DNA of 64,000 bases from Streptomyces roseirectus (lineage in GTDB: Bacteria > Actinomycetota > Actinomycetes > Streptomycetales > Streptomycetaceae), in contig NZ_CP060828.1 of NCBI RefSeq assembly GCF_014489635.1, forward strand, positions 1,984,001 through 2,048,000. Direction: 5' to 3'. Positions within the stretch are counted from its first letter, which is position 1, and the number at the start of each line of letters is the position of its first letter. The position numbers were made by a program, and so were the translations under genes. Shown here in pieces: positions 25,997 to 33,871 of this stretch. Under the pieces are notes generated by a model. The model did not search any database. It had not been told where the DNA came from and was given only the letters and a program-made list of their open reading frames with translations.

Positions 25997-26242
25997 GCCC
26001 CTAATTGTCCACCGCGCGGGCCGGAAGAAAACGGGGCAACGGGAAAATGCGAGCCATGGGGAACGGATCGCACGGCGTGTCACGGGTTCACTCGAACACG
26101 CGCCCGGGAAGCGGGACGCCGGACGACCCCACCCCCCACGGGAGGGCCGCCCGGCGTCGCGAGTGTGCGGGAGTCACCTGGCAGCCGGCTGTGAACGCCC
26201 GTCTGACCTGCGCGGCGTCCGGGGCTCGGGCACCCTGGGCAG

Positions 26243-26725
26243 ATGGGAGCGTGGGAACTCCTGCCGGTCGGCCTGGTCATCCTGCTCGGCCTGTGCGGAG
26301 TACTGGTGCCCGGCGTGCCGGGGTCGTGGCTCGTGTGGGCCGGGGTCCTGTGGTGGGCGCTGAAGGACCCCCAGCCGGTCGCGTGGGCGGTGCTGGTCGG
26401 GGCGACGTCCGCGTTGCTGCTCGCGCAGGTCGTCCGCTGGGCCCTGCCGCCGCGCCGGCTGCGGGGCAGCGGCGCGAGTCCCCGGATGGCGGTGTACGCC
26501 GGGCTCGGCGCCGTCCTCGGTTTCGTCCTGCTCCCCGTCCTCGGCGCGCTCCCCGGCTTCGTCGGCGGCGCCTGGCTCAGCGAGCGGCTGCGGCTGGGCG
26601 ACGACAGGGCGGCGCGGTCGTCCGTCCGGACGGTGCTGCGGGCGGGCGGCTGGAGCGTCCTGACGGAACTGTTCACGTGTCTGCTGATCGCGGGGGCGTG
26701 GGTGGGGGCGGTGGTGTGGGGGTGA
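26243..26725 (+). CDS. DUF456 small membrane protein
   Basis: 160 residues, four hydrophobic segments. The first, LLPVGLVILLGLCGVLVPGVPGSWLVWAGVLWWAL, carries the VPGVPGSWL signature of the DUF456 family. A glycine-zipper stretch (YAGLGAVLGFVLLPVLGALPGFVGGAWLSE) follows, and a C-terminal helix (LFTCLLIAGAWVGAVVWG). The function of the family is unknown. It stands alone. Confidence 0.85.
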   Translation: MGAWELLPVGLVILLGLCGVLVPGVPGSWLVWAGVLWWALKDPQPVAWAVLVGATSALLLAQVVRWALPPRRLRGSGASPRMAVYAGLGAVLGFVLLPVLGALPGFVGGAWLSERLRLGDDRAARSSVRTVLRAGGWSVLTELFTCLLIAGAWVGAVVWG

Positions 26726-26832
26726 GCGCGTTGAACTCAGGTCAACCTCGTGCAGGGGCGCTTGACGGGGTGCGGAACTCGGGCGCTACTTATCGGTGCT
26801 CACTACACACAAGCCGATCAAAGGGGGCTCAA

Positions 26833-27186
26833 ATGGGAAAGATCACGCGATCGAGGCTGACTGTCACGCTGGCGGTCGCCGCCACCGTCGGCCTTGCCCT
26901 TCCGGGAGTTGCCGGTGCGGCGGACGGCTCACCCCAGCTCAGGACCAACACGGCCTGTACCGACTTCAAGGCGACAGCAAGGGAAAACGTGTCCATCCGC
27001 GCCGAGCGCGATACCGGTTCCCGTCTGGTGACCACTGCCCTGAAGGGGGAGACGTGGGCCTGTGGCTCAAACAGCGTCACCCTGGGCGACCGGTACACCG
27101 CTTGCGGGACAACGAACGGCAACGGTTGGTTCTACGTCTACAACAACAACGCCTGGGGCTGGAGCGTGTCAGCCTGCTGGGCGTGA
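26833..27186 (+). CDS. Small secreted SH3b-like protein
   Basis: 117 residues from ATG 26833, with AAGGGGG 6 nt upstream. The signal peptide (TVTLAVAATVGLALPGVAGA) is cleaved near AGAA-DG. The ~85-residue mature part resembles a bacterial SH3 domain: NVSIRAERDTGSRLVTTALK, then GETWACG and GNGWFYVYNNNAWGWSVSACW. It has four Cys, so two disulfides are possible. Such secreted SH3b proteins usually bind the cell wall. GC content is visibly lower than in neighbouring genes. Confidence 0.85.
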   Translation: MGKITRSRLTVTLAVAATVGLALPGVAGAADGSPQLRTNTACTDFKATARENVSIRAERDTGSRLVTTALKGETWACGSNSVTLGDRYTACGTTNGNGWFYVYNNNAWGWSVSACWA

Positions 27187-27188
27187 CG

Positions 27189-27668
27189 TCACAGGCTGCC
27201 CTCCAGCGTCAGCAGGCTCACCTTTCGTTCCAGTCCGCCCGCGTACCCCGTCAGTGTCCCGTCCGCGCCGATCACGCGGTGGCAGGGGCGCAGGATGAGC
27301 AGGGGGTTGGCCCCGATCGCGCCGCCGACGGCGCGTACGGCGGCGCGTGAGGCGTCGATGCGGGCGGCGATCTCGCCGTATGTGACGGTCGTGCCGTAGG
27401 GGACGTCGTCCAGGGCGGCCCAGACGCGCTCGCGGAACGCGGTGCCCGAGGCACGCAGGGTGAGGTCGAACTCCTTGAGGTCGCCGGCGAAGTAGGCGTC
27501 GAGTTGGATCCGGACGTCCCGGAAGGGGCCGGTGTCCTCTCGCCAGCCCGGTTCGGGGACGCGTCCGCCCTTCTGGCCCGGCACGGAGAGGGAGGTGAGG
27601 GCGCCGTCGGGGTCGGCGGTGAGGATCAGCTCGCCGAGGGGGCTGGGGATCCGGGTGTACGTGCTCAT
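27189..27668 (-). CDS. ogt: Methylated-DNA--[protein]-cysteine S-methyltransferase
   Basis: 159 residues. The active-site motif ILRPCHRVIGADGTLTGYAGG (Cys acceptor in PCHRV, about residue 126) and the preceding DNA-binding helix (VWAALDDVPYGTTVTYGEIAARIDASRAAVRAVGGAIGANP) identify the suicide alkyltransferase that repairs O6-alkylguanine and O4-alkylthymine. The N-terminal ribonuclease-like domain is normal. Convergent with the SH3b gene, 2 bp apart. Confidence 0.95.
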   Translation of the reverse strand: MSTYTRIPSPLGELILTADPDGALTSLSVPGQKGGRVPEPGWREDTGPFRDVRIQLDAYFAGDLKEFDLTLRASGTAFRERVWAALDDVPYGTTVTYGEIAARIDASRAAVRAVGGAIGANPLLILRPCHRVIGADGTLTGYAGGLERKVSLLTLEGSL

Positions 27669-27778
27669 CGCGCTTCCTCAGGTCGGTCGGCCCGCGCCGG
27701 GCCCTCGTACCGTCCAGTGTGAGCGGTACGGGGGCCCGGGGCTGGCGGAAATCCGACATGGGGTTCGGGGGGCGGGGC

Positions 27779-28915
27779 TTACACCTCCCACCCCCGCTTG
27801 GCCGCCCGCCTGGCCCGCCCCTCCGCCCCCTTCGCCTTCCACTCACGTCGGATCTCGGCCCGTAGCCGGGCGTCGGACTTGGCGACGATCCACTCGTTCT
27901 CGCGGACGAGCTTGCGGTAGCTGTCCAGCCGCCGCACGGCGAGCGCGCCGTCCTCGACGGCGGCCAGGACCGCGCAGCCGGGCTCGGCATCGTGGGCGCA
28001 GTCGTGGAAGCGGCAGTCACGGGCCAGTTCCTCGATCTCGGAGAAGACCTGCCCGACCCCGCCGCCCGCGTCCCAGAGGCCGACGCCGCGCAGTCCGGGG
28101 GTGTCGATGAGGACGCCCCCGGTGGGGAGGGTGAGGAGGTTGCGGGTGGTCGTGGTGTGCCGCCCCTTGCCGTCGACGTCGCGCGCGGCCCGGACGTCCA
28201 TGGCATCGACGCCGACGAGCGTGTTGGCGAGCGTCGACTTGCCCGCCCCGGAGGCGCCGAGCAGGACGGAAGTGCCGCGCCGGACAAGGGAGTTGAGGTG
28301 GTCGACGCCTTCGCCGGTGTGCGCGCTGACGGTCAGCACCGGCACCCCGGGCGCGGTGGTCTCGACGTCCCGCACGAGGTGCGCGAGGACGACGGGGTCC
28401 CCGACGAGGTCGGCCTTGCTGAGGACGACGACGGGCCGCGCGCCGGACTCCCAGGCGAGCGCCAGGTACCGTTCCACGCGCCCGAGATCGAGTTCGACGG
28501 CGAGCGAGACGGCGATCACGGCGTGGTCGACGTTGGCGGCGAGGACCTGTCCCTCGGACCGCTTGGACGAGGTGGACCGCACGAACGCGGTCCGCCGGGG
28601 CAGCAACTCCCGTACATAGCGCGGGTCTTGCCCGGCGGGGTCGACGACGGCCCAGTCCCCGGTGCACACGACCTTCATCGGATCGCGCGGCACGACGAAC
28701 TCGGTGTCGGCGCGCACGACGCCCTCGGCGGTGACGACGTCGCACAGCCCCCGGTCGACGCGCACCACGCGCCCGAGGACGGCGCCCGTCGCCCGGTGGG
28801 ACGCGAACGCGTCCTCCCAGCCCGTGTCCCACCCGTAGGCGGCGAGCGGATGCGGGAGGGCATCGGAAGGAGACGTTCCGGCGGGCGAAACGTCGGGAAA
28901 AGCGGAGAAACTCAA
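27779..28915 (-). CDS. rsgA: Ribosome small subunit-dependent GTPase A
   Basis: 378 residues. An N-terminal OB domain (LGRVVRVDRGLCDVVTAEGVV) precedes a circularly permuted GTPase. The NKxD-equivalent VVLSKADLVG comes before the P-loop LLGASGAGKSTLANTLVG, then TTTTRNLLTLPTGGVLIDTPG. The C-terminal zinc-binding region has CRFHDCAHDAEPGCAV. It assists 30S subunit maturation. A 23-residue ORF with a strong RBS lies just upstream, so translation may be preceded by a leader peptide. Confidence 0.95.
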   Translation of the reverse strand: MSFSAFPDVSPAGTSPSDALPHPLAAYGWDTGWEDAFASHRATGAVLGRVVRVDRGLCDVVTAEGVVRADTEFVVPRDPMKVVCTGDWAVVDPAGQDPRYVRELLPRRTAFVRSTSSKRSEGQVLAANVDHAVIAVSLAVELDLGRVERYLALAWESGARPVVVLSKADLVGDPVVLAHLVRDVETTAPGVPVLTVSAHTGEGVDHLNSLVRRGTSVLLGASGAGKSTLANTLVGVDAMDVRAARDVDGKGRHTTTTRNLLTLPTGGVLIDTPGLRGVGLWDAGGGVGQVFSEIEELARDCRFHDCAHDAEPGCAVLAAVEDGALAVRRLDSYRKLVRENEWIVAKSDARLRAEIRREWKAKGAEGRARRAAKRGWEV

Positions 28916-28968
28916 GGGAAACCCTTCACAAGGGCGGCCCCGGCAGCGCGCTCAGCGCGTCTTGACTG

Positions 28969-29040
28969 TCAGCCGACGACCGCGGAAGTGGAGCAGAACA
29001 CCTGGTTGCCGCGGGACACACCCGCCTGGAAAGCAGTCAT
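28969..29040 (-). CDS. Putative 23-residue leader peptide upstream of rsgA
   Basis: ATG at 29040, TGA at 28969-28971. A near-ideal Shine-Dalgarno (CCGGAGGTG) lies 6-7 nt upstream of the ATG, better than that of most real genes here. The product would begin MTAFQAGVSRGNQVF and contains one Cys. It ends 53 bp before the rsgA start. It may be a leader peptide or a short conserved microprotein; I do not recognise it. Confidence 0.5.
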   Translation of the reverse strand: MTAFQAGVSRGNQVFCSTSAVVG

Positions 29041-29345
29041 GACGCACACCTCCGGATCTTTCCTCGACGTCCTGTACGGGGCCCGCACAGCGTAGAGAAG
29101 CGGCGAAAGCGTTCACCACCGAATTTCCGCGTCCGGCACCCTTTTCTCAGAGCCGCATCAGAGCCGCATCGGAATGTGCTCGGAGTTTGCGGTCTGCGCC
29201 CTGTCGTACCGGCCCGTCACCTTCCAATACCCCTGGTAACCGCACGAGTTCACCACACGGCGCCCGTACGATCCACTCCCCGCCCCGGGCGTGTCGTCGC
29301 CGCCCGTTCACCCCCCACCGCTCTTTTCGCAGTCCGGAGCCGCCC

Positions 29346-31238
29346 GTGTCCTCGCTCTATCCGCTCGCGTCCACCCTGATCGACGGGATCGAAACGCCGG
29401 TCGTGCGGCCGGAGATCGTCCGGGACGGGGAGGGCGCGGTCCGGGAGGTGTCGGTGCCCGCGCTGGTGCCCGCGGTGGGGTACGGGTCGCTGGCGGACCT
29501 GCCGTTCGACAACGCGACGCGCGCGCCCGGCGATGTGGTGTTCAGCCGGCGTGCGGGGGACGGGAGGTGGACGGACGTGACGGCGGAGCGGTTCGCCGGG
29601 GAGGTCACGGCGCTCGCCAAGGGGCTGATCGCGGAAGGACTTTCGCCGGGTGACCGGATCGCGGTGCTGGCGCGTACCTCGTACGAGTGGACCTTGACGG
29701 ACTTCGCGGCGTGGGCGGCGGGGCTGGTGACGGTGCCGGTGCACCCGGGGTTCTCGCCGCGCCGTATCCAGTGGGTGCTGCGGCACTCGGGGGCGGCGGC
29801 GCTGGTGGCGGACAGCGTGGCGCAGGCGGCGGTCGGCCAGGAGGCGGGGCTGCGGCGCGTGTGGGTGATCGAGCGGGGGAATCTGGCGCATCTCGCGGCG
29901 CTGGGCGCGGACGTGCCGGACGGGGAGGTCGGGGTGCGGCGCGGGATGCTCGGCCCGGGGACGCCGGCGTCGCTGGTCTACACGTCGGGGACGACGGGCC
30001 GGCCCACGGCGTGCGCGCTGACCCACGGCAATTTCTTCGCGCAGGTCGACAACGTCGTGGAGTTGCTGTTCCCGGCGCTCAAGTCGGCGGCGGGCAAGGA
30101 CACTTCGGTGCTGCTGTGCGCGCCGCTCGCGCACGTCTTCGGGCGGGTCGCGGCGCTGGCCTGTGTGCGGGCGCGGGTGCGGGCGGGGCACGCGCCGTCC
30201 ACGGCGGCGGAGGAACTGCTGCCGCTGCTTGAGGAGTTCAGGCCGACGGCGCTGTTCGCGGCGCCGACCGCGCTGGAGAGCCTGTTCGGTCATCTGCGGG
30301 CCAGGGCCCAGGAGTCGGGGAAGCTGACGGCGTTCGACCGGTCGGCGCGTATCGCGGCCCGGTTCGGGGAGGCGGAGCAGCGTCAGCGGCTGGGCCGGGG
30401 CGAGGGTCCGGGGCGGACGCTGCGGGCGGCACGCGCCGTCTACGACCAGGGCGTGTACCGCCGGCTGCGTACCTCGCTGGGCGGGCGGGTCGGGCACGTG
30501 GTGTGCGGCGGGGCGGCGCTGCGGCGGCAGTTGGCGGCGTTCTACACGGGCGCGGGCGTCCCGGTGTTCGAGACGTACGGGCTGACCGAGGCGACGGGCA
30601 TCGCGACGCTGGCCCCGCCGCTGCGGCCCCGGCTCGGGACGGCGGGCCAGCCGCTGCCGGGGACGGCGGTGAGGATCGCCGGGGACGGCGAGATCCTGGT
30701 GTCGGGCGGCCATGTCCTGCACGGCCGGTGGGATCCGGGGGCGAGCAAGCTGCTGCCGGCGGCGCCGGGCGGCTGGCTGCCGACCGGTGACCTCGGGCAT
30801 CTCGACGAGGAGGGGTATCTGGTGGTCGCCGGGCGGCGCGCGGACACGCTGACGCTGCTGGACGGCACCCGGGTGGCGCCGGTGGCGGCCGAGAACCGGC
30901 TGCGGGCCCACCCGTTGGTCTCCCGCGCGGTCCTGGTCGGCGACGCCCGCCCCTACGTCGCCGCCCTGCTGACCCTCTCCCCGGCGGGCCTCACGCACTG
31001 GCGCCGGACCGAGAAGCGCACCGCCACACCGTACGAACTGCTGCTGGGCGACGCCGAGTTGCGGGAGGTGCTACAGGCGGCGGTGGACGAGGCGAACGCG
31101 GCGACCGGCGCCGGCATCCGCAGGTTCGCGGTGCTGCCGGGGGACCTCGCGGCGGGGCATCTGACGCCGGTGGGGACGTTGCGGCGGGAGCGGATCCTGG
31201 GGGACTTCGCGGGGGAGGTGGAGGGGCTGTACCGGTGA
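29346..31238 (+). CDS. AMP-dependent long-chain acyl-CoA synthetase (FadD-like)
   Basis: 630 residues from GTG 29346 (GGAG 6 nt upstream). The ANL-family core motifs are present: A3 LVYTSGTTGRPTACALTHGNF (about residue 213), A5 VFETYGLTEATGIATL, A7 WLPTGDLGHLDEEGYLVVAGRRAD. The C-terminal region has TPYELLLGDAELREVLQAAV, as in FadD15-type enzymes. The conserved GRxKD region reads GRRADTLTLLDG, so the usual Lys-Asp differs. It should activate fatty acids with ATP and CoA. The upstream in-frame extension to 29187 is intergenic sequence. No partner genes are adjacent. Confidence 0.88.
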   Translation: MSSLYPLASTLIDGIETPVVRPEIVRDGEGAVREVSVPALVPAVGYGSLADLPFDNATRAPGDVVFSRRAGDGRWTDVTAERFAGEVTALAKGLIAEGLSPGDRIAVLARTSYEWTLTDFAAWAAGLVTVPVHPGFSPRRIQWVLRHSGAAALVADSVAQAAVGQEAGLRRVWVIERGNLAHLAALGADVPDGEVGVRRGMLGPGTPASLVYTSGTTGRPTACALTHGNFFAQVDNVVELLFPALKSAAGKDTSVLLCAPLAHVFGRVAALACVRARVRAGHAPSTAAEELLPLLEEFRPTALFAAPTALESLFGHLRARAQESGKLTAFDRSARIAARFGEAEQRQRLGRGEGPGRTLRAARAVYDQGVYRRLRTSLGGRVGHVVCGGAALRRQLAAFYTGAGVPVFETYGLTEATGIATLAPPLRPRLGTAGQPLPGTAVRIAGDGEILVSGGHVLHGRWDPGASKLLPAAPGGWLPTGDLGHLDEEGYLVVAGRRADTLTLLDGTRVAPVAAENRLRAHPLVSRAVLVGDARPYVAALLTLSPAGLTHWRRTEKRTATPYELLLGDAELREVLQAAVDEANAATGAGIRRFAVLPGDLAAGHLTPVGTLRRERILGDFAGEVEGLYR

Positions 31239-31261
31239 AGTGCCGGGCGGGCGGCGGGCGT

Positions 31262-31957
31262 TCAGTCCACGCAGAGCCGGTAGCCCACCCCCCGTACCGT
31301 CCTGATCAGGGTGTGTCCCGGGTCGCCGAGCTTGCGCCGCAGGTAGTAGACGTACGTCTCCACGCTCCCGGATCCCTCGAACCGCCGGTGCCACACGCGC
31401 TCCTGCAGCTGTTCGCGGGTCAGGACGCGGCCGGGGTTCTCCAACAGGCAGCGCAGGAGGGCGAATTCGGTGCTGGTCAGCTCCAACGGCCGTCCGGAGA
31501 CGCGGACCTGGTGCGCGTCGACGTCCATCTCGACCTCCCCGGCACTGAGCCGGCCCGGCCCGGCGGCGGCGTCGCGGATCCCGCTGCGGCGCAGCAACGC
31601 CCGTACGCGTGCGGCGACTTCGCGCAGCTCGAAGGGTTTGGTGACGAAGTCGTCGCCGCCGAGGTCGAGTCCACGCACGAGGTCGTCGACGCCGCCGCGG
31701 CCGGCGAGGAAGAGGACGGGGACGGTGACGCCCCTGGCGCGCAGGATGCGGCAGACCTGGAAGCCGTCGACGTCGGGGAGGCGGACGTCGAGCAGGACGA
31801 GGTCGGGTGGGACGCGGGCGATGAGTTCGAGGGCCTGGCGGCCGGTCGCGGCGGCGCTCACCCGGAAGCCGGCGAACTCCAGCGCCATGGTGAGCAGGCC
31901 CCGGACGCTGTCCTCGGCGTCGACGACGAGGAGGCGTGCGGGGACAGGGGTGGTCAT
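31262..31957 (-). CDS. OmpR/PhoB-family response regulator (orphan)
   Basis: 231 residues from ATG 31957 (AAGGAACAGGAC upstream). The receiver domain has VVDAEDSV at the acidic pocket, the phospho-Asp in LVLLDVRLPDVDG and the Lys in DDFVTKPFELREV. The C-terminal winged helix has LTSTEFALLRCLLENPGRVL, then TREQLQERVW, and TVRGVGYRL at its end. The conserved Thr/Ser of the receiver is Ala (VLFLAGRG), which may alter the switch mechanism. No histidine kinase is adjacent. Confidence 0.92.
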   Translation of the reverse strand: MTTPVPARLLVVDAEDSVRGLLTMALEFAGFRVSAAATGRQALELIARVPPDLVLLDVRLPDVDGFQVCRILRARGVTVPVLFLAGRGGVDDLVRGLDLGGDDFVTKPFELREVAARVRALLRRSGIRDAAAGPGRLSAGEVEMDVDAHQVRVSGRPLELTSTEFALLRCLLENPGRVLTREQLQERVWHRRFEGSGSVETYVYYLRRKLGDPGHTLIRTVRGVGYRLCVD

Positions 31958-32090
31958 GTCCTGTTCCTTCATCCGCAGGGGTACTTGAGTCATCAAGTTC
32001 TACGGAACGTATCGTCACACATACCGATGGGTAACTGAACTTGCCCCTGGCATCCCCCACCGCCTCTGGCGCCCCCGCCACGCGCGAAAC

Positions 32091-32116
32091 GCCCCGGACC
32101 TCGGAAGGCCCGGGGC
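32091..32116. terminator. Stem-loop terminator of the zinc-finger/CBM2 gene
   Basis: Arms gccccgg (32091-32097) and ccggggc (32110-32116), extended by a CCT/AGG step after one mismatch, lie 16 bp beyond the minus-strand stop at 32132. Confidence 0.65.
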
Positions 32117-32131
32117 GCATGTCAACTCACC

Positions 32132-33610
32132 CTAGTCGCACGGGTGTCCGTTCAGCGTGAAGCCGTAGGGCGCCGTGTTCTTGCCCTCCCAGGAGGCGAG
32201 GAAGCCGAAGGAGAGGGTGCCGTCCGCCGCGACCGACTTGTTGTAGTCGGCGGCGGTGGCGATGACCCGGGAGCCCATCTGCGCGACGGACGCGTCCCAC
32301 ATCTGGTCGACGTGCTGGCCGTCCTTGAACGACCAGGAGACGTGCCAGTCGGTGAGCTGTTCGACGGTCGTGACGGTGACGGTGGCCTGGAAGCCGTCCG
32401 GCCACTGGTTGACGAGGTCGTAGGTGACCGCGCACAGCGGCTTGCCGGTGCCGGTGCCACCGGAGGAACCGCCCGTGGCGCCCCCGGGCGCGCTCGGGGA
32501 CTCGCTCGCCGCCGACGACGAGGTGCCCTGCGGCTCCGGGTCGGTGCGGGTGGCGCCGTCCGTCGGGGTGGGGCTGTCCGACTTCGGCGTCGGCGACTCG
32601 AAGGAGGGCCCGCCGCCGACGACCGGCATGGAGTCGGTCGGCGTCCCCCGCGAGGCGGTCTCGTCGCGCGTCTCGCCGCCGAACGGCATCAGCGACACGC
32701 CGAGCGCGAGGACCGACACCAGCACGGCGGCCACGAGCAGCCCGCCGCGCAGTGCCTTCGCCTTCGCCGCCGCGGCCTTGGCCGCCTCGCTCTCCGGGTC
32801 GGCCAGGTCGGGCCGTCCGGCGCCGAGCCGCACCTCGGCGGCGCGCCGGCGGCGCTCCAGGTAGGCGAGCCCGCCCCAGCCGATGACGCCCCCGGCGAGC
32901 GCGGCCGGCAGCCCGCCGCCATGCAGCCGCAGACACGCGGCGGCCTCGGCGCACTCGACGCAGGTCGCGAGGTGGCGGGAGAGGTCTTCGGGCGCGTCGG
33001 CGGTGGTCGAGCGGGTGACGGCGTCCAGGAGGCGGACGTAGGAGCGGCACTCCGCGTCGAGCGGCGTGTCGAGGTGGTTGCGGTGGCAGCGGTCCCGGAA
33101 GAGTCCGCGCACCTCGTTCAGCTGCTCGGCGGCGTCCTGCGGGTCGAGGCCGAGGCGGCGGGCGACGGCGCGCAGCGGCAGCGCCTCCACCTCGGCGAGC
33201 CACAGCAGCGCGGCGTCCGGCTCCTGCATGTCGCGCAGGCCGCGCAGGGCGATCGGGCGGCGCAGGGGCGGGCCGGTGTAGCGGGCGGCCTTCTCCGAGT
33301 TGAGCCACAGGCGCAGATCGGGGTCGAGGCGGTGCCCGTGGCCGCCGGCCTCCCAGCCGGCGGCGGTGGTGCGGACGGCCGTCAGCAGCAGGGGTATGCG
33401 GGGCAGCCGCGCGGAGCGGCGGCCCATGCTGCGGGTGCCGTCCTCGGCGGCGCGGGCCTCGCGGATGCCGAGGGCGAACGCCTGGCGGGCCAGCTGGTGG
33501 GCGGCGGTCGAGCCGGCCGTGCACAGGTCGGCGTACGAAAGGACGGCGTCCCAGCACTCGGAGAACAGCGCGGCTTCCGCGGCGTCCTTCGGGGTCGGCA
33601 GGTCGGGCAT
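32132..33610 (-). CDS. Sigma-factor-like/zinc-finger membrane protein with extracellular CBM2-like domain
   Basis: 492 residues. Residues 1-~185 look like a degenerate sigma-70-type region (ADLCTAGSTAAHQLARQAFA, then LWLAEVEALPLRAVARRLGLD resembling region 4). Next is an anti-sigma-like zinc-finger motif HLATCVECAEAAACLRLH (HxxxCxxC). A TM helix follows (LLVAAVLVSVLALGVSLMPF, about residue 295), then a Ser/Pro/Thr linker (SPTPKSDSPTPTDGA). The C-terminal ~100 residues are a CBM2-like cellulose-binding sandwich: CAVTYDLVNQWPDGFQATVT, LTDWHVSWSFKDGQ and YGFTLNGHPCD, with Cys at both ends that can form the CBM2 disulfide. The architecture suggests a surface sensor that links polysaccharide binding to cytoplasmic regulation. 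RBS GCAGGAGAC precedes the ATG. Confidence 0.82.
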   Translation of the reverse strand: MPDLPTPKDAAEAALFSECWDAVLSYADLCTAGSTAAHQLARQAFALGIREARAAEDGTRSMGRRSARLPRIPLLLTAVRTTAAGWEAGGHGHRLDPDLRLWLNSEKAARYTGPPLRRPIALRGLRDMQEPDAALLWLAEVEALPLRAVARRLGLDPQDAAEQLNEVRGLFRDRCHRNHLDTPLDAECRSYVRLLDAVTRSTTADAPEDLSRHLATCVECAEAAACLRLHGGGLPAALAGGVIGWGGLAYLERRRRAAEVRLGAGRPDLADPESEAAKAAAAKAKALRGGLLVAAVLVSVLALGVSLMPFGGETRDETASRGTPTDSMPVVGGGPSFESPTPKSDSPTPTDGATRTDPEPQGTSSSAASESPSAPGGATGGSSGGTGTGKPLCAVTYDLVNQWPDGFQATVTVTTVEQLTDWHVSWSFKDGQHVDQMWDASVAQMGSRVIATAADYNKSVAADGTLSFGFLASWEGKNTAPYGFTLNGHPCD

Positions 33611-33790
33611 GGGTCTCCTGCATTCGAATGCGAGGTCAACTCACCATAGCGGCAATGGAGTTGGGGGGAACCTCGCGGCAGGGCCGAAGCTTTTCACGTC
33701 ATCGACACAACTGACAAGCGCGGTATTCAAAAGCGTCACCGTGCGTTGCCGCTATGCGCCGAAGACCGGCAAAGCGCCCTGACGTGAAAC

Positions 33791-33844
33791 GCGGCCGGCC
33801 CGTACGAGAGGCCCGACGTCGGTCCTTCATACGGGGCCGGCCGC
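33791..33844. terminator. Strong stem-loop terminator of the radical SAM gene
   Basis: Arms gcggccggcccgta (33791-33804) and tacggggccggccgc (33830-33844) pair over 14 bp with one extra G. They lie 28 bp past the minus-strand stop at 33872. Confidence 0.75.
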
Positions 33845-33871
33845 GCTCGCGCTCAACCCGTGTCCTGTCCG

